64,000 nt of DNA from Nitrospira sp. CR1.1 (GTDB lineage Bacteria; Nitrospirota; Nitrospiria; Nitrospirales; Nitrospiraceae), in NCBI GenBank assembly GCA_014055465.1, contig WIAF01000002.1, forward strand, positions 248,001-312,000, given 5' to 3'. The position numbers and the translations under genes are program-made. The notes below the pieces were generated by a model that was not told where the DNA came from, ran no database searches, and saw only the letters and a program-made list of their open reading frames with translations. Positions 8,684 through 15,593 of this stretch are shown here, one piece after another. The first letter of the stretch is position 1. Each line of letters opens with the position of its first letter.

Positions 8684-8783
8684 TGAGTTATGAACTTCGC
8701 ATGTTTCGCAGATTTTAATTGCAGCGTCAGTATATGGTCAGCATGATCTCAACTCCGAATTCGCTTTCCATGAAGAAATCCTC

Positions 8784-8811
8784 TTGAAATTAACATCAAT
8801 TTAAGCATAAA
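8784..8811 (+). promoter_or_regulatory. Candidate promoter of the precursor gene
   Basis: TTGAAA at 8784-8789 and CATAAA at 8806-8811 with a 16-base spacer, upstream of the precursor peptide gene. An alternative -10 (TAAATG, 8808) gives an 18-base spacer. Placement between a gene-poor stretch and the strong RBS supports it; start site not proven. Confidence 0.4.
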
Positions 8812-8815
8812 TGGA

Positions 8816-8848
8816 GTACGTACTGACTAAGTGAAGAGTCGTACGTAC
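8816..8848 (+). promoter_or_regulatory. Inverted repeat, candidate operator
   Basis: GTACGTAC-T-GAC and GTC-GTACGTAC, an 11-bp stem with one unpaired base around a 10-base loop. It lies directly behind the candidate -10 box and 37 bases before the precursor start codon, so it could be an operator at the transcription start or a 5' UTR hairpin. Each arm is itself a palindrome (GTACGTAC), which favours a dimeric DNA-binding protein. Confidence 0.5.
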
Positions 8849-8885
8849 ACGGTCTGTTTCATACACCCTTTACTAGGAGGCTAGC

Positions 8886-9062
8886 ATGTCCAAGACCAAT
8901 CAAGAAAATCTTCTCGAAGTTGTTAAGAATGGACCAATTTTTATTGCTGGAACTGCGGACGATTCTACAATAGAAGAAAGAATTCAAGCCCTTCGTGGGA
9001 ACCATGAACAAAAATCAGACTCAATGGGAAGCTGTAATATGGGATGGGGCTGGGGAAACTGA
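8886..9062 (+). CDS. Putative RiPP precursor peptide, 58 residues
   Basis: Starts MSKTNQENLLEVVKNG, continues with a hydrophobic PIFIAG patch and an acidic/helical TADDSTIEERIQAL segment, and ends SDSMGSCNMGWGWGN. The strong RBS TAGGAGG sits 5-6 bases before the ATG. The first about 40 residues would be the leader; the Gly/Trp-rich end with one Cys (Cys50) and the Trp54-Gly-Trp56-Gly-Asn58 end would be the core. Trp-X-Asn is a known target of three-residue cyclophane-forming radical SAM/SPASM enzymes, and such an enzyme is encoded 0.9 kb downstream. A terminator follows at once, so this gene can be expressed in excess over the enzymes, as usual for RiPP precursors. Assignment is by context; I know no homologue. 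Confidence 0.72.
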   Translation: MSKTNQENLLEVVKNGPIFIAGTADDSTIEERIQALRGNHEQKSDSMGSCNMGWGWGN

Positions 9063-9090
9063 ATTGCACAGATTGATACTAACTGGATTT

Positions 9091-9119
9091 AAAAAGGATC
9101 CGCAGGGATCCTTTTTTTT
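9091..9119 (+). terminator. Rho-independent terminator after the precursor gene
   Basis: AAGGATCC and GGATCCTT form an 8-bp stem with a 4-base loop (GCAG), followed by a run of T. It lies 30 bases behind the precursor stop and 21 before the first biosynthetic gene, so it is likely an attenuator that sets the ratio of precursor to enzymes. Confidence 0.88.
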
Positions 9120-9139
9120 CATTTTGTTAGAAGCTCGCG

Positions 9140-9958
9140 ATGGCCAGCAGAATATTAGCTAATTTCCCACAGAAGTCCACCCAATTAGAAGGAAAGGTGG
9201 CACAAAACGATGGAGTTTTAATAAGAAAGCATGAAAAATTGGGGCTGGTGTATACCCCTCGCGATAACTGGACATTTCTGAATGACCGCCAACTGTCAGA
9301 AATACTAGCTCCGAAATCATCGATTTCGAAGACCTCTGTAACGGTTCTTAATCTGGGCGCTATAGCCACCACTGATCTCTGCAATGTTCATAAGGCACTG
9401 AGTACAACAAGTTGTTTCGGCAACCCAGAAGATTGTGCTAACCCAATACGAAAACTTATTGACATTGCGGCTGTGAATACGGTGAGCACAATTGAAAACC
9501 TAATTGGGAGGTGTCTCAAAAAAATTCTTCACGTTAGACTTGCACTAAATCGGCCTTACCTGGAATCTTCATCATATAACTTGCAAGCGCAATCCTTCAT
9601 GGGACTTCACTATGATAAGTTTAAAAATTATACAGTAGGAGGCTCGGATCTTTTTTACTTAATAGGTTTAAACCTAGGCGTATGCGAGCGGTATTTCTGC
9701 TTCTCAAGGCTTCTCCCAAATAAAATAGCCGAGAGTCAATCGGGGCAAGATACGAATCGCTTGACTATTGACGAATCCGCTTGTGGTCTCGGTACAGCTC
9801 TCCAATTCTATAGCGGTGACCCTATATACCGTATAGCTATTGCTCCACTTGAAGCTTACATCGTTCCAACGCAATGCATTATCCACGATGGCATGACAAA
9901 CCGAAAAGGTCTCATTGATAAGTGCCTGTTCATTGCATGTCAGTTCCATGACAACTAA
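9140..9958 (+). CDS. Putative Fe(II)/2-oxoglutarate-type oxygenase, paralogue 1
   Basis: 272 residues, not matching a family by obvious sequence. It has an HxD motif (His157-Tyr-Asp159 in MGLHYDKF) and a distal His249 in CIIHDG, the spacing and order of the facial Fe triad of 2-oxoglutarate oxygenases; Arg255 just after could bind the cosubstrate. The downstream gene at 12794 has the same layout (GLHID, then 94 residues, VIHDG) and shared stretches NLG..xRYFxF and IHDGxTNxxG, so the two are homologous. The gene overlaps the radical SAM start by 11 bases. Likely role: oxidation of the precursor (for example hydroxylation). The enzyme class is inference. Confidence 0.6.
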   Translation: MASRILANFPQKSTQLEGKVAQNDGVLIRKHEKLGLVYTPRDNWTFLNDRQLSEILAPKSSISKTSVTVLNLGAIATTDLCNVHKALSTTSCFGNPEDCANPIRKLIDIAAVNTVSTIENLIGRCLKKILHVRLALNRPYLESSSYNLQAQSFMGLHYDKFKNYTVGGSDLFYLIGLNLGVCERYFCFSRLLPNKIAESQSGQDTNRLTIDESACGLGTALQFYSGDPIYRIAIAPLEAYIVPTQCIIHDGMTNRKGLIDKCLFIACQFHDN

Positions 9959-11096
9959 GAACCCATCCTCTTTCCTCTCGCCTGCAACTCAGATTGTTGT
10001 TCAATCTACATCCTTTTGCAACCTTGACTGCTCATATTGTTACCTACCAAACCGGGCTTCGGACAAGCGCATCACTTGGGAAACAATTAATCTCCTACTT
10101 CGTTATCTTGAATCGACTAATCTATTGTCACAGGAAGTAGAAATTCGCTGGCACGCCGGCGAGCCATTAATTGTTCCTTTTGATTTTTATGAATATTGCG
10201 TGCAGCGAATAGCTGAACTGTATGGTGGGTCAAGAACTTTTAAGCACTCCATCCAAACTAATGCAACGCTAATCGATCGCTCCCTCGCAGAGCGTATTTC
10301 TAATCTCGGAATTAGTATTGGGGTAAGTCTCGACGGACCTGAAGCGCTTCATGATCGTCATCGACGCTATCGATCGGCAGTCGGCTCATTCAAGGCGGTC
10401 ATGAAAGGCATCGATGAGCTGCATCGCCATAAAGTTCCATTCGAGATTATATCTGTAATAACTAGGGCCACCATTTCCGACCATGGTGGATTTTATGCAT
10501 TCCTAGAGTCAACATTGGCGACGAAGCTAGGTCTAAACTTCGAGGAAACCGAGGGACTAAATGCAGCTTCATGGGGTCCAAGTGATTTGGTACGGTTGAA
10601 ACAATTTGCTCATGAACTATATGACCAATCAACAAGGGGCACCCTGAAGATTCGGGAATTCGAAATCCTTGAACGCCTAATTTATGCGAAGAATGGCGCT
10701 CAAAGAGATTTGCAAAATGTTTGTGGCTCTATTCTTGCCCTTTCATCCAATGGAGATGTAGCTACCTACTCGCCTGAATTCTTGGGGTTACAACATGCTA
10801 AATGGCCTACTTTTGCCATGGCGCGAGTTAATGAAGCAGCGGATTCTCTGGTTTTCAACTATTCTCTCCTTGAGAAGATGCAAGGTGAAATAGAAAAAGG
10901 CGTAGAGGATTGCATGAATTCCTGTAGGTATTACTCAGTTTGTGGCGGAGGACGACCCATCAATAAATTGTTCGAAAATAATCTATTTGCTTCTACAGAA
11001 ACAACGGAATGCCAACTCCGAATTAAACTGCTCACCCAGGTTGTAGTAGAGGCTATGGAACAAATGACTTTAAAAACAGCGGTTGCTCCGAAGTAA
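9948..11096 (+). CDS. Radical SAM/SPASM peptide maturase, GrrM/OscB-like
   Basis: 382 residues from the ATG at 9948, which overlaps the preceding gene; the frame extends to 9915 without an RBS. The [4Fe-4S]-SAM motif is Cys24-Cys28-Cys31 (CNLDCSYC), followed by WHAGEPL and VSLDGP, typical strands of the barrel. The C-terminal SPASM part has Cys259, Cys322, Cys326, Cys332 and Cys355, with the sequence CxYYxxCGGGxPxNKLxEN and TETxxC. That end matches what I remember of the cyclophane-forming GrrM/OscB enzymes, which bind two auxiliary clusters and crosslink an aromatic residue to a nearby side chain. The expected substrate is the 58-residue peptide, at Trp54 or Trp56. Confidence 0.85.
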   Translation: MTTKNPSSFLSPATQIVVQSTSFCNLDCSYCYLPNRASDKRITWETINLLLRYLESTNLLSQEVEIRWHAGEPLIVPFDFYEYCVQRIAELYGGSRTFKHSIQTNATLIDRSLAERISNLGISIGVSLDGPEALHDRHRRYRSAVGSFKAVMKGIDELHRHKVPFEIISVITRATISDHGGFYAFLESTLATKLGLNFEETEGLNAASWGPSDLVRLKQFAHELYDQSTRGTLKIREFEILERLIYAKNGAQRDLQNVCGSILALSSNGDVATYSPEFLGLQHAKWPTFAMARVNEAADSLVFNYSLLEKMQGEIEKGVEDCMNSCRYYSVCGGGRPINKLFENNLFASTETTECQLRIKLLTQVVVEAMEQMTLKTAVAPK

Positions 11097-11192
11097 ATAT
11101 GATTGCTATACGGGACGCTATTCTTCCCCGACTGACCTTGCCCTCACACCAGTTCTGAGGCACATTTTCTCCCTAAAGAGTTCCCTAATCTC

Positions 11193-12716
11193 TTGCACAA
11201 ATTTTCATTAACCGTCTATGGATATTGCGAACTCACCTATGACGAATTGCGTCGCCATACAGCAAGCAACTCAGTAGACACAATTACCAAAGCCAGAGGA
11301 ACCTTCGTCGTCGTAGCAGAGTCCAGAATCCAAACCTTAATAATGACATCTCATAATGGTGTCCTTCCCTATTATTATTTTTTCGATGGCACGAGGTTGT
11401 TCCACGGAAATACAGTCTCGGCTGTCTGCGTAAAAGCCAGCCTCGCCTGGAAATGGAACTACACTGCTCTTGGCGATTACTTAAGCATGAATCATACAAT
11501 GAATGATGCGACGCTCCACCCGCTGATCAAGCGAACGAATCCCGGGGAGGTCGTATCTGCAGAGTGGGGCAAATTGTATATACGTACGTCCTACGATCAA
11601 TACGACAAAAGATCTGCCACCTGCCCGAATGACCTTATAGAGGAACTGTCCGAAGAAGTGTTGACTTGGTGGAAATCACCTTTGAGCATTTTGAGTATCA
11701 GCGGGGGCTTAGACTCTCGACTTCTTTTGGCAATTCTCATGGCTTCTAATATTCGTCCTCCTCTTCTTGTATGTGGCCAAGAATCCGCATTCGACTTGCA
11801 AGTCGCAATAAAGATTTCGACGCGCTTCGATCTGGAGTTAACTCATACAGTTGTAAACATAGATGATTTTATAGATGCCTGCCTAACGATCCCGAATCAA
11901 ACAAATGGCCTTTTACCAATTAGTCACTGGCCCGGAGTACTCTTCGCGAAGGGAGTAGACAACAAACTGGTATTTGTTGGGTTCAACGGAGAATCTGCAA
12001 GAAGTTACTATGACGACTCTGGCCTCCTTTCATTCTTACGATTCGGCCTCAATTCAACAGGTAGTTATGGCAGTAAATTCTGGATGAGGAAATTCTATAA
12101 GGCATTCACTCAGGAAGAAATTAGTGAAGTGGACCCGAGACTTGCTGAGGAATTTTCCCCCAGAGCTTATACCTCTCGGATTGCAAGGTTGATGGGAAGT
12201 GAGCCCCAGCTGGGGCGAGCTTTGGAGAGAGCTTTTGTCAATGAATATTGCCGACACAAGACGGGTGCGGATGTTGCTGCATTGTCCCTCTCAGTTCCTT
12301 GGGTTGCGCCTTTTTCCTCCCCTCGTTGGACCCTCTTGGCAAAAAACCTTCCATACCATTGGAAGCTGGGATCAAGATTTCATCGATATGCAATCGGAAA
12401 ACTGGCGCCTGAATTGCTGTCCTTACCGGAAGAGTGCAACCATCTCGGCATGACTACCTTTCCAAACCCGTCGCTCAAATACTGGTTGAATCTGGAGGAT
12501 AAAGGAAAGGCTCCGCCTTTCTTTGATCAAAAGCTATACGAGGACCCTGCATTGCTAGACTTCATAAATCAATCATTAACTTATCTCGACGACCTTGTGC
12601 CCGTTAAACTACTTCGAAAAATAGGTGCTTCGCCTCAGCGGCGGCGAGTATTCTTCCAGCTGGGGGCGCTGGCATTGTGGCGTAAACAACACGATGCCCA
12701 GCACGTAAGAATTTGA
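11193..12716 (+). CDS. Asparagine-synthetase-like amide ligase without glutaminase Cys
   Basis: About 507 residues if translation starts at the TTG at 11193; the first in-frame ATG is at residue 51, inside the first domain. Residues about 5-130 look like the N-terminal Ntn-hydrolase domain of AsnB (GTFVVVAES, PYYYFFDG, LFHGNTVSAV), but the catalytic Cys2 is absent (sequence begins Met-His-Lys). The C-terminal domain has the ATP-binding PP-loop SGGLDS (170-175). So it should activate a carboxylate as AMP ester but cannot release ammonia from glutamine, as in beta-lactam synthetases and lasso-peptide cyclases. A lasso leader peptidase is not encoded here. Likely role: lactam or amide formation on the peptide; inference. 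Confidence 0.78.
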   Translation: MHKFSLTVYGYCELTYDELRRHTASNSVDTITKARGTFVVVAESRIQTLIMTSHNGVLPYYYFFDGTRLFHGNTVSAVCVKASLAWKWNYTALGDYLSMNHTMNDATLHPLIKRTNPGEVVSAEWGKLYIRTSYDQYDKRSATCPNDLIEELSEEVLTWWKSPLSILSISGGLDSRLLLAILMASNIRPPLLVCGQESAFDLQVAIKISTRFDLELTHTVVNIDDFIDACLTIPNQTNGLLPISHWPGVLFAKGVDNKLVFVGFNGESARSYYDDSGLLSFLRFGLNSTGSYGSKFWMRKFYKAFTQEEISEVDPRLAEEFSPRAYTSRIARLMGSEPQLGRALERAFVNEYCRHKTGADVAALSLSVPWVAPFSSPRWTLLAKNLPYHWKLGSRFHRYAIGKLAPELLSLPEECNHLGMTTFPNPSLKYWLNLEDKGKAPPFFDQKLYEDPALLDFINQSLTYLDDLVPVKLLRKIGASPQRRRVFFQLGALALWRKQHDAQHVRI

Positions 12717-12793
12717 GAAGCTATGCCCCGTAAAGCTCGCCAATAAGTCAATGCCAGACGTTTAGTTAAGTAATTCAGAATTTATGTGGCTAC

Positions 12794-13594
12794 ATGCTAA
12801 CTAAAGGCATCTCAGTTCACTTTTCCTCCAAGAATCATCATCTCCGCGAAGCTTTTGAAGTAGCAAGTGGAACCATGCTTATCACATCCGACGAGGCAGA
12901 GAGTTGCTTTGTTGCAAAAAATGATTGGCAAATGGTTAACCCTCTTGAGATGGACATATTAAGATCTGATTCTCGCGATGTTTCCGATATCTATTTGCTG
13001 TCTCTTCCTAAATCGAATGTACAAGAGTTTCAGTCTGAAATAGTCACGGCCGTGGCAAGAAAGAATTATCAACACAGTCTTAGAGCGTCAACTGAGCGTT
13101 TTGCGCGATCAGCCGTATCGTGGCTTAATTCTCTTAGGTTACCTTTTCAATATTACTTTCTCGGTGCAGATCTCGCGTTTGCCGGTCCAGGGCTCAATTC
13201 TACTGCGTTCGATCACTTGAAGGGCATCTACAAGGGGCTTCACATTGATGATCACGAAAAGTTAGCTTTAACTAAAAGACGTGAGGCGTTTATTCTATTT
13301 AATATCAATCTTGGAGATGCGATTCGGTATTTCCAATTTATCAATCACCAACTGTCCAGCATCGTGAATATCTTGCAAGATGTATATTCAGATGAAGATA
13401 TAGGTCTCTGGCCGACGCATAAAATAAAAGACGCATTTTTCACACATCATCCTGAATATTCAGTTACTCGCGCTTTGTTACCTCCGGGGCACGCTTATTT
13501 GTGTCAAACCCAAAATGTGATACACGACGGGGCCACAAATAGCGAAGGGCACGCAGATATCTCGTTGTTGATTGCTCTAAAAGTAACATCATAA
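12794..13594 (+). CDS. Putative Fe(II)/2-oxoglutarate-type oxygenase, paralogue 2
   Basis: 266 residues; homologous to the gene at 9140. HxD motif His150-Ile-Asp152 (KGLHIDDH) and distal His244 in NVIHDGATN, 94 residues apart as compared with 92 in paralogue 1. The shared stretch INLGDAIRYFQF corresponds to LNLGVCERYFCF. The arginine behind the distal His of paralogue 1 is not conserved (Ser/Glu instead), so cosubstrate binding may differ or this copy may not use 2-oxoglutarate. It is the last gene of the cargo. Together the two could hydroxylate different residues or act as a heterodimer. Confidence 0.6.
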   Translation: MLTKGISVHFSSKNHHLREAFEVASGTMLITSDEAESCFVAKNDWQMVNPLEMDILRSDSRDVSDIYLLSLPKSNVQEFQSEIVTAVARKNYQHSLRASTERFARSAVSWLNSLRLPFQYYFLGADLAFAGPGLNSTAFDHLKGIYKGLHIDDHEKLALTKRREAFILFNINLGDAIRYFQFINHQLSSIVNILQDVYSDEDIGLWPTHKIKDAFFTHHPEYSVTRALLPPGHAYLCQTQNVIHDGATNSEGHADISLLIALKVTS

Positions 13595-13797
13595 AGTTCC
13601 GCAATACATTCCTGAAATCATCTCAGCCAAACATGTTTTTCTCTACACAACCTTCTCTACCGTAACTCTATACACTCAGCCTTCATAGAAATAGACGTAG
13701 GGCAACTACTCTCTGGAGCATTACCGTCTGAAAAGTTACGGTTAAATAGCCTTATCACACAAAAAACAATCTATCTTAAAAGTGACATGAATGCGAA

Positions 13798-13826
13798 TTG
13801 CTTAATACTATAATTCGTAATATAAT
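13798..13826 (+). promoter_or_regulatory. Strong sigma-70 type promoter
   Basis: TTGCTT, 17-base spacer, TATAAT, ending 18 bases before the ATG of the RHH gene at 13845. It marks the start of the replication/transfer module. Upstream lies an inverted pair ACCGTAAC (13659) and GTTACGGT (13735), about 70 bases apart, of unknown use. Confidence 0.7.
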
Positions 13827-13844
13827 ACACGCGAGGAGGACTGC

Positions 13845-14090
13845 ATGAAGGAAGATGCTAAGGCACATACTCTTCAGTTTAAGGTAACAGAGCAAGAGAG
13901 AAGGCTCATAGAGAAATCTGCGGAAGAAGAAGGCACGACCGTATCTAAATACGTCCGCGGTGCGGTGCTTATGAGCATGGTGATGGATGGCAAGGCCGAA
14001 GCCATCAAGATTGTGGCCAAAGAGGTTGGCGAGAGAGCCTTTGCGGTCGTACGGCAGAAGCTCACCCGACCGGCACAGGAAGGACGCTGA
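13845..14090 (+). CDS. Ribbon-helix-helix (CopG/MobC-like) protein
   Basis: 81 residues. An N-terminal strand (THLxFKV-like: HTLQFKVTEQE) and two helices, with SAEEEGTTVSKYVRGA, is the ribbon-helix-helix pattern seen in mobilisation accessory (MobC) and copy-control proteins of plasmids. Excellent RBS (GCGAGGAGG) and a near-consensus promoter. As first gene of the element's core it may repress its own transcription or serve as relaxosome accessory protein; no relaxase is present. Confidence 0.72.
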   Translation: MKEDAKAHTLQFKVTEQERRLIEKSAEEEGTTVSKYVRGAVLMSMVMDGKAEAIKIVAKEVGERAFAVVRQKLTRPAQEGR

Positions 14091-14127
14091 GAAAGTGCTA
14101 TTTGTCCCACCATCAGCAGGTAAAGCC

Positions 14128-14195
14128 GGTCCGCGCCGCATGCCGATAGGCTGCGGGGCGGACCGGAATGGCCCCCGTCTTGGTAACACGGGGGC
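14128..14195 (+). other. Two hairpins, candidate replication origin
   Basis: A 13-bp inverted repeat with one mismatch (14128-14140 / 14152-14164, loop 11) is followed 6 bases later by a perfect 8-bp one, GCCCCCGT / ACGGGGGC (14171-14195) with the loop CTTGGTAAC. They lie directly before the Rep gene, where rolling-circle elements often keep their double-stranded origin. No T-run follows, so they are poor terminators. Confidence 0.5.
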
Positions 14196-14234
14196 GCTAC
14201 CTACAGCGCTCCGTACAGGAGTTCGATAGATTCT

Positions 14235-15242
14235 ATGGATTCGAGCTTCACCCTCACGATTGATTGGCTCGCCTTTACGGTCCTGGCCAGTAATCCACAA
14301 GAGACCATGAAGGTGCTCGGCGGCGATTGGAGCAAGGCCAAGGGCGGCTTCCGAGGCTATCCCTTGTCCTGGATGAGAACCGACGGTCTGCGCGGGGTCG
14401 GCAAACTGGGTACGAATGCCCCTCGGCGTCGGAATGAAATCCATGTGGATCTGTCGGGCGGCCTCGCGTCCGCCCTGACACTGGATCAAATCCGAGCCCT
14501 GCTCAAGTGGGTCCATGCACAGCAAGGGCACGTCACGCGAATTGACTGCGCCCTCGATGACCGAGCCGGCACGGTGTCTGTCTCGACCATCCGAGAAGCC
14601 GTCTCGGCAGGCCAATGCGTCACAAGGGCGGCTCAGGTCCGACATATCGTCTCCAACCTGACGCATGGGACAGGAGCCACCACGGGTGAGACCATGTACT
14701 TCGGGAGTCCTCAGAGTCAGACCTTGTTGCGCATTTATGACAAGCGGCTTGAACTGCAGAGTAAAGGACAAGAGAACTGGCGGGAGTATGGGACTCGCTG
14801 GGAATTGGAACTCAAGAAGGATCGTGCCGAACAGTGCGCCCGAGCATTGGCAACGTTAGACGAAGCCGATTGGAAGGAGTTGGTGATCGGCTTGCTTCGC
14901 TCTTATGTCGACTTCCGGCAGATCCCGAAGGACGCCGAGGATGAAGAACGCTACCGGGCTCCCGTGTTGGAGTGGTACGCCCTCCTGACGGAGGGATTTC
15001 AGAAGGGGCGATTAGCCCAGGAGAAGCAGGTGCAGACCCTGCAGAACGTGAAACGATGGGTGAGTGACACCCTGACGCCGATGTTGGCGGTCATTTGTGC
15101 CACCCCTGGAGGGGAAGAATGGCTACTGAACGAAATTGTCAGGGGCATTGCTCGGTGGAAAGACCGACACCGCAATTTGCTCAAGGAATCACCCAATCGG
15201 TTTCACCGGTCTGCCGGCGGTCACGCGGGCAGCCCATGTTAG
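14235..15242 (+). CDS. Replication initiation protein, Rep_trans family
   Basis: 335 residues. TLTIDWLAFTV at the start, VTRIDCALDD near 105 (acidic metal site) and LLRIYDKRLEL near 170 with the nicking tyrosine, followed by WELELKKDRA: these are the strands and motifs of Rep_trans/RstA-like initiators of rolling-circle plasmids, phages and integrative elements. It would nick at an origin, probably the hairpins just upstream. Its presence suggests the excised circle can replicate. C-terminus is basic and protein-like to the end. Confidence 0.85.
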   Translation: MDSSFTLTIDWLAFTVLASNPQETMKVLGGDWSKAKGGFRGYPLSWMRTDGLRGVGKLGTNAPRRRNEIHVDLSGGLASALTLDQIRALLKWVHAQQGHVTRIDCALDDRAGTVSVSTIREAVSAGQCVTRAAQVRHIVSNLTHGTGATTGETMYFGSPQSQTLLRIYDKRLELQSKGQENWREYGTRWELELKKDRAEQCARALATLDEADWKELVIGLLRSYVDFRQIPKDAEDEERYRAPVLEWYALLTEGFQKGRLAQEKQVQTLQNVKRWVSDTLTPMLAVICATPGGEEWLLNEIVRGIARWKDRHRNLLKESPNRFHRSAGGHAGSPC

Positions 15243-15284
15243 GGGGACTGGGGGTGTCGGCAGACTCCCCCGGTGTATCTGCAG

Positions 15285-15593
15285 ATGCTCACAGTCAAAG
15301 AACTCTCAGCTTGGCTCAACATTAAAGAATCCACACTCTATCTTTGGGTTTCCAAGAATAAAATCCCATGCCGTCGCATCCACGGCCTCGTTCGTTTTGA
15401 ACCTGAGGCCATCCAGGCGTGGCTGAAAAGCTTTGAAACCAGTCCCGGCAAGCCGCTTCCACTGCCGACTCTCGACGAGACCAGTGACCTTGACCAGCTC
15501 ATTGAAGCGGCGAAATCCGAGGTCTATACTCGCCACGGGGAAACCATCACACCGAGCCCACGCACGAAGGAGGAGCAGCATGGGGCTCGTTAA
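15285..15593 (+). CDS. HTH (MerR/excisionase-like) DNA-binding protein
   Basis: 102 residues from the ATG at 15285; a GTG at 15273 is also possible. LTVKELSAWLNIKESTLYLWVSK followed by KIPCRRIHGLVRF is the classical HTH_17 fold of excisionases and small MerR-like regulators. It overlaps the integrase start by 14 bases, which fits a directionality factor co-expressed with the recombinase. The C-terminal part is longer than in minimal Xis proteins. Confidence 0.85.
   Translation: MLTVKELSAWLNIKESTLYLWVSKNKIPCRRIHGLVRFEPEAIQAWLKSFETSPGKPLPLPTLDETSDLDQLIEAAKSEVYTRHGETITPSPRTKEEQHGAR

Noticed and set aside
8886..13594. Lasso-peptide cluster
   Set aside because: An AsnB-like enzyme is present but no transglutaminase-like leader peptidase or RRE protein, and the peptide lacks the usual Gly1 ring and Thr at leader position -2.
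14128..14195. Tandem terminators
   Set aside because: Stems are strong but no T-run follows on either strand; origin role preferred.
13776..14771. Minus-strand 331-codon frame across the RHH and Rep genes
   Set aside because: Opposite strand of two genes with good RBS and recognised folds; its own translation has no domain.
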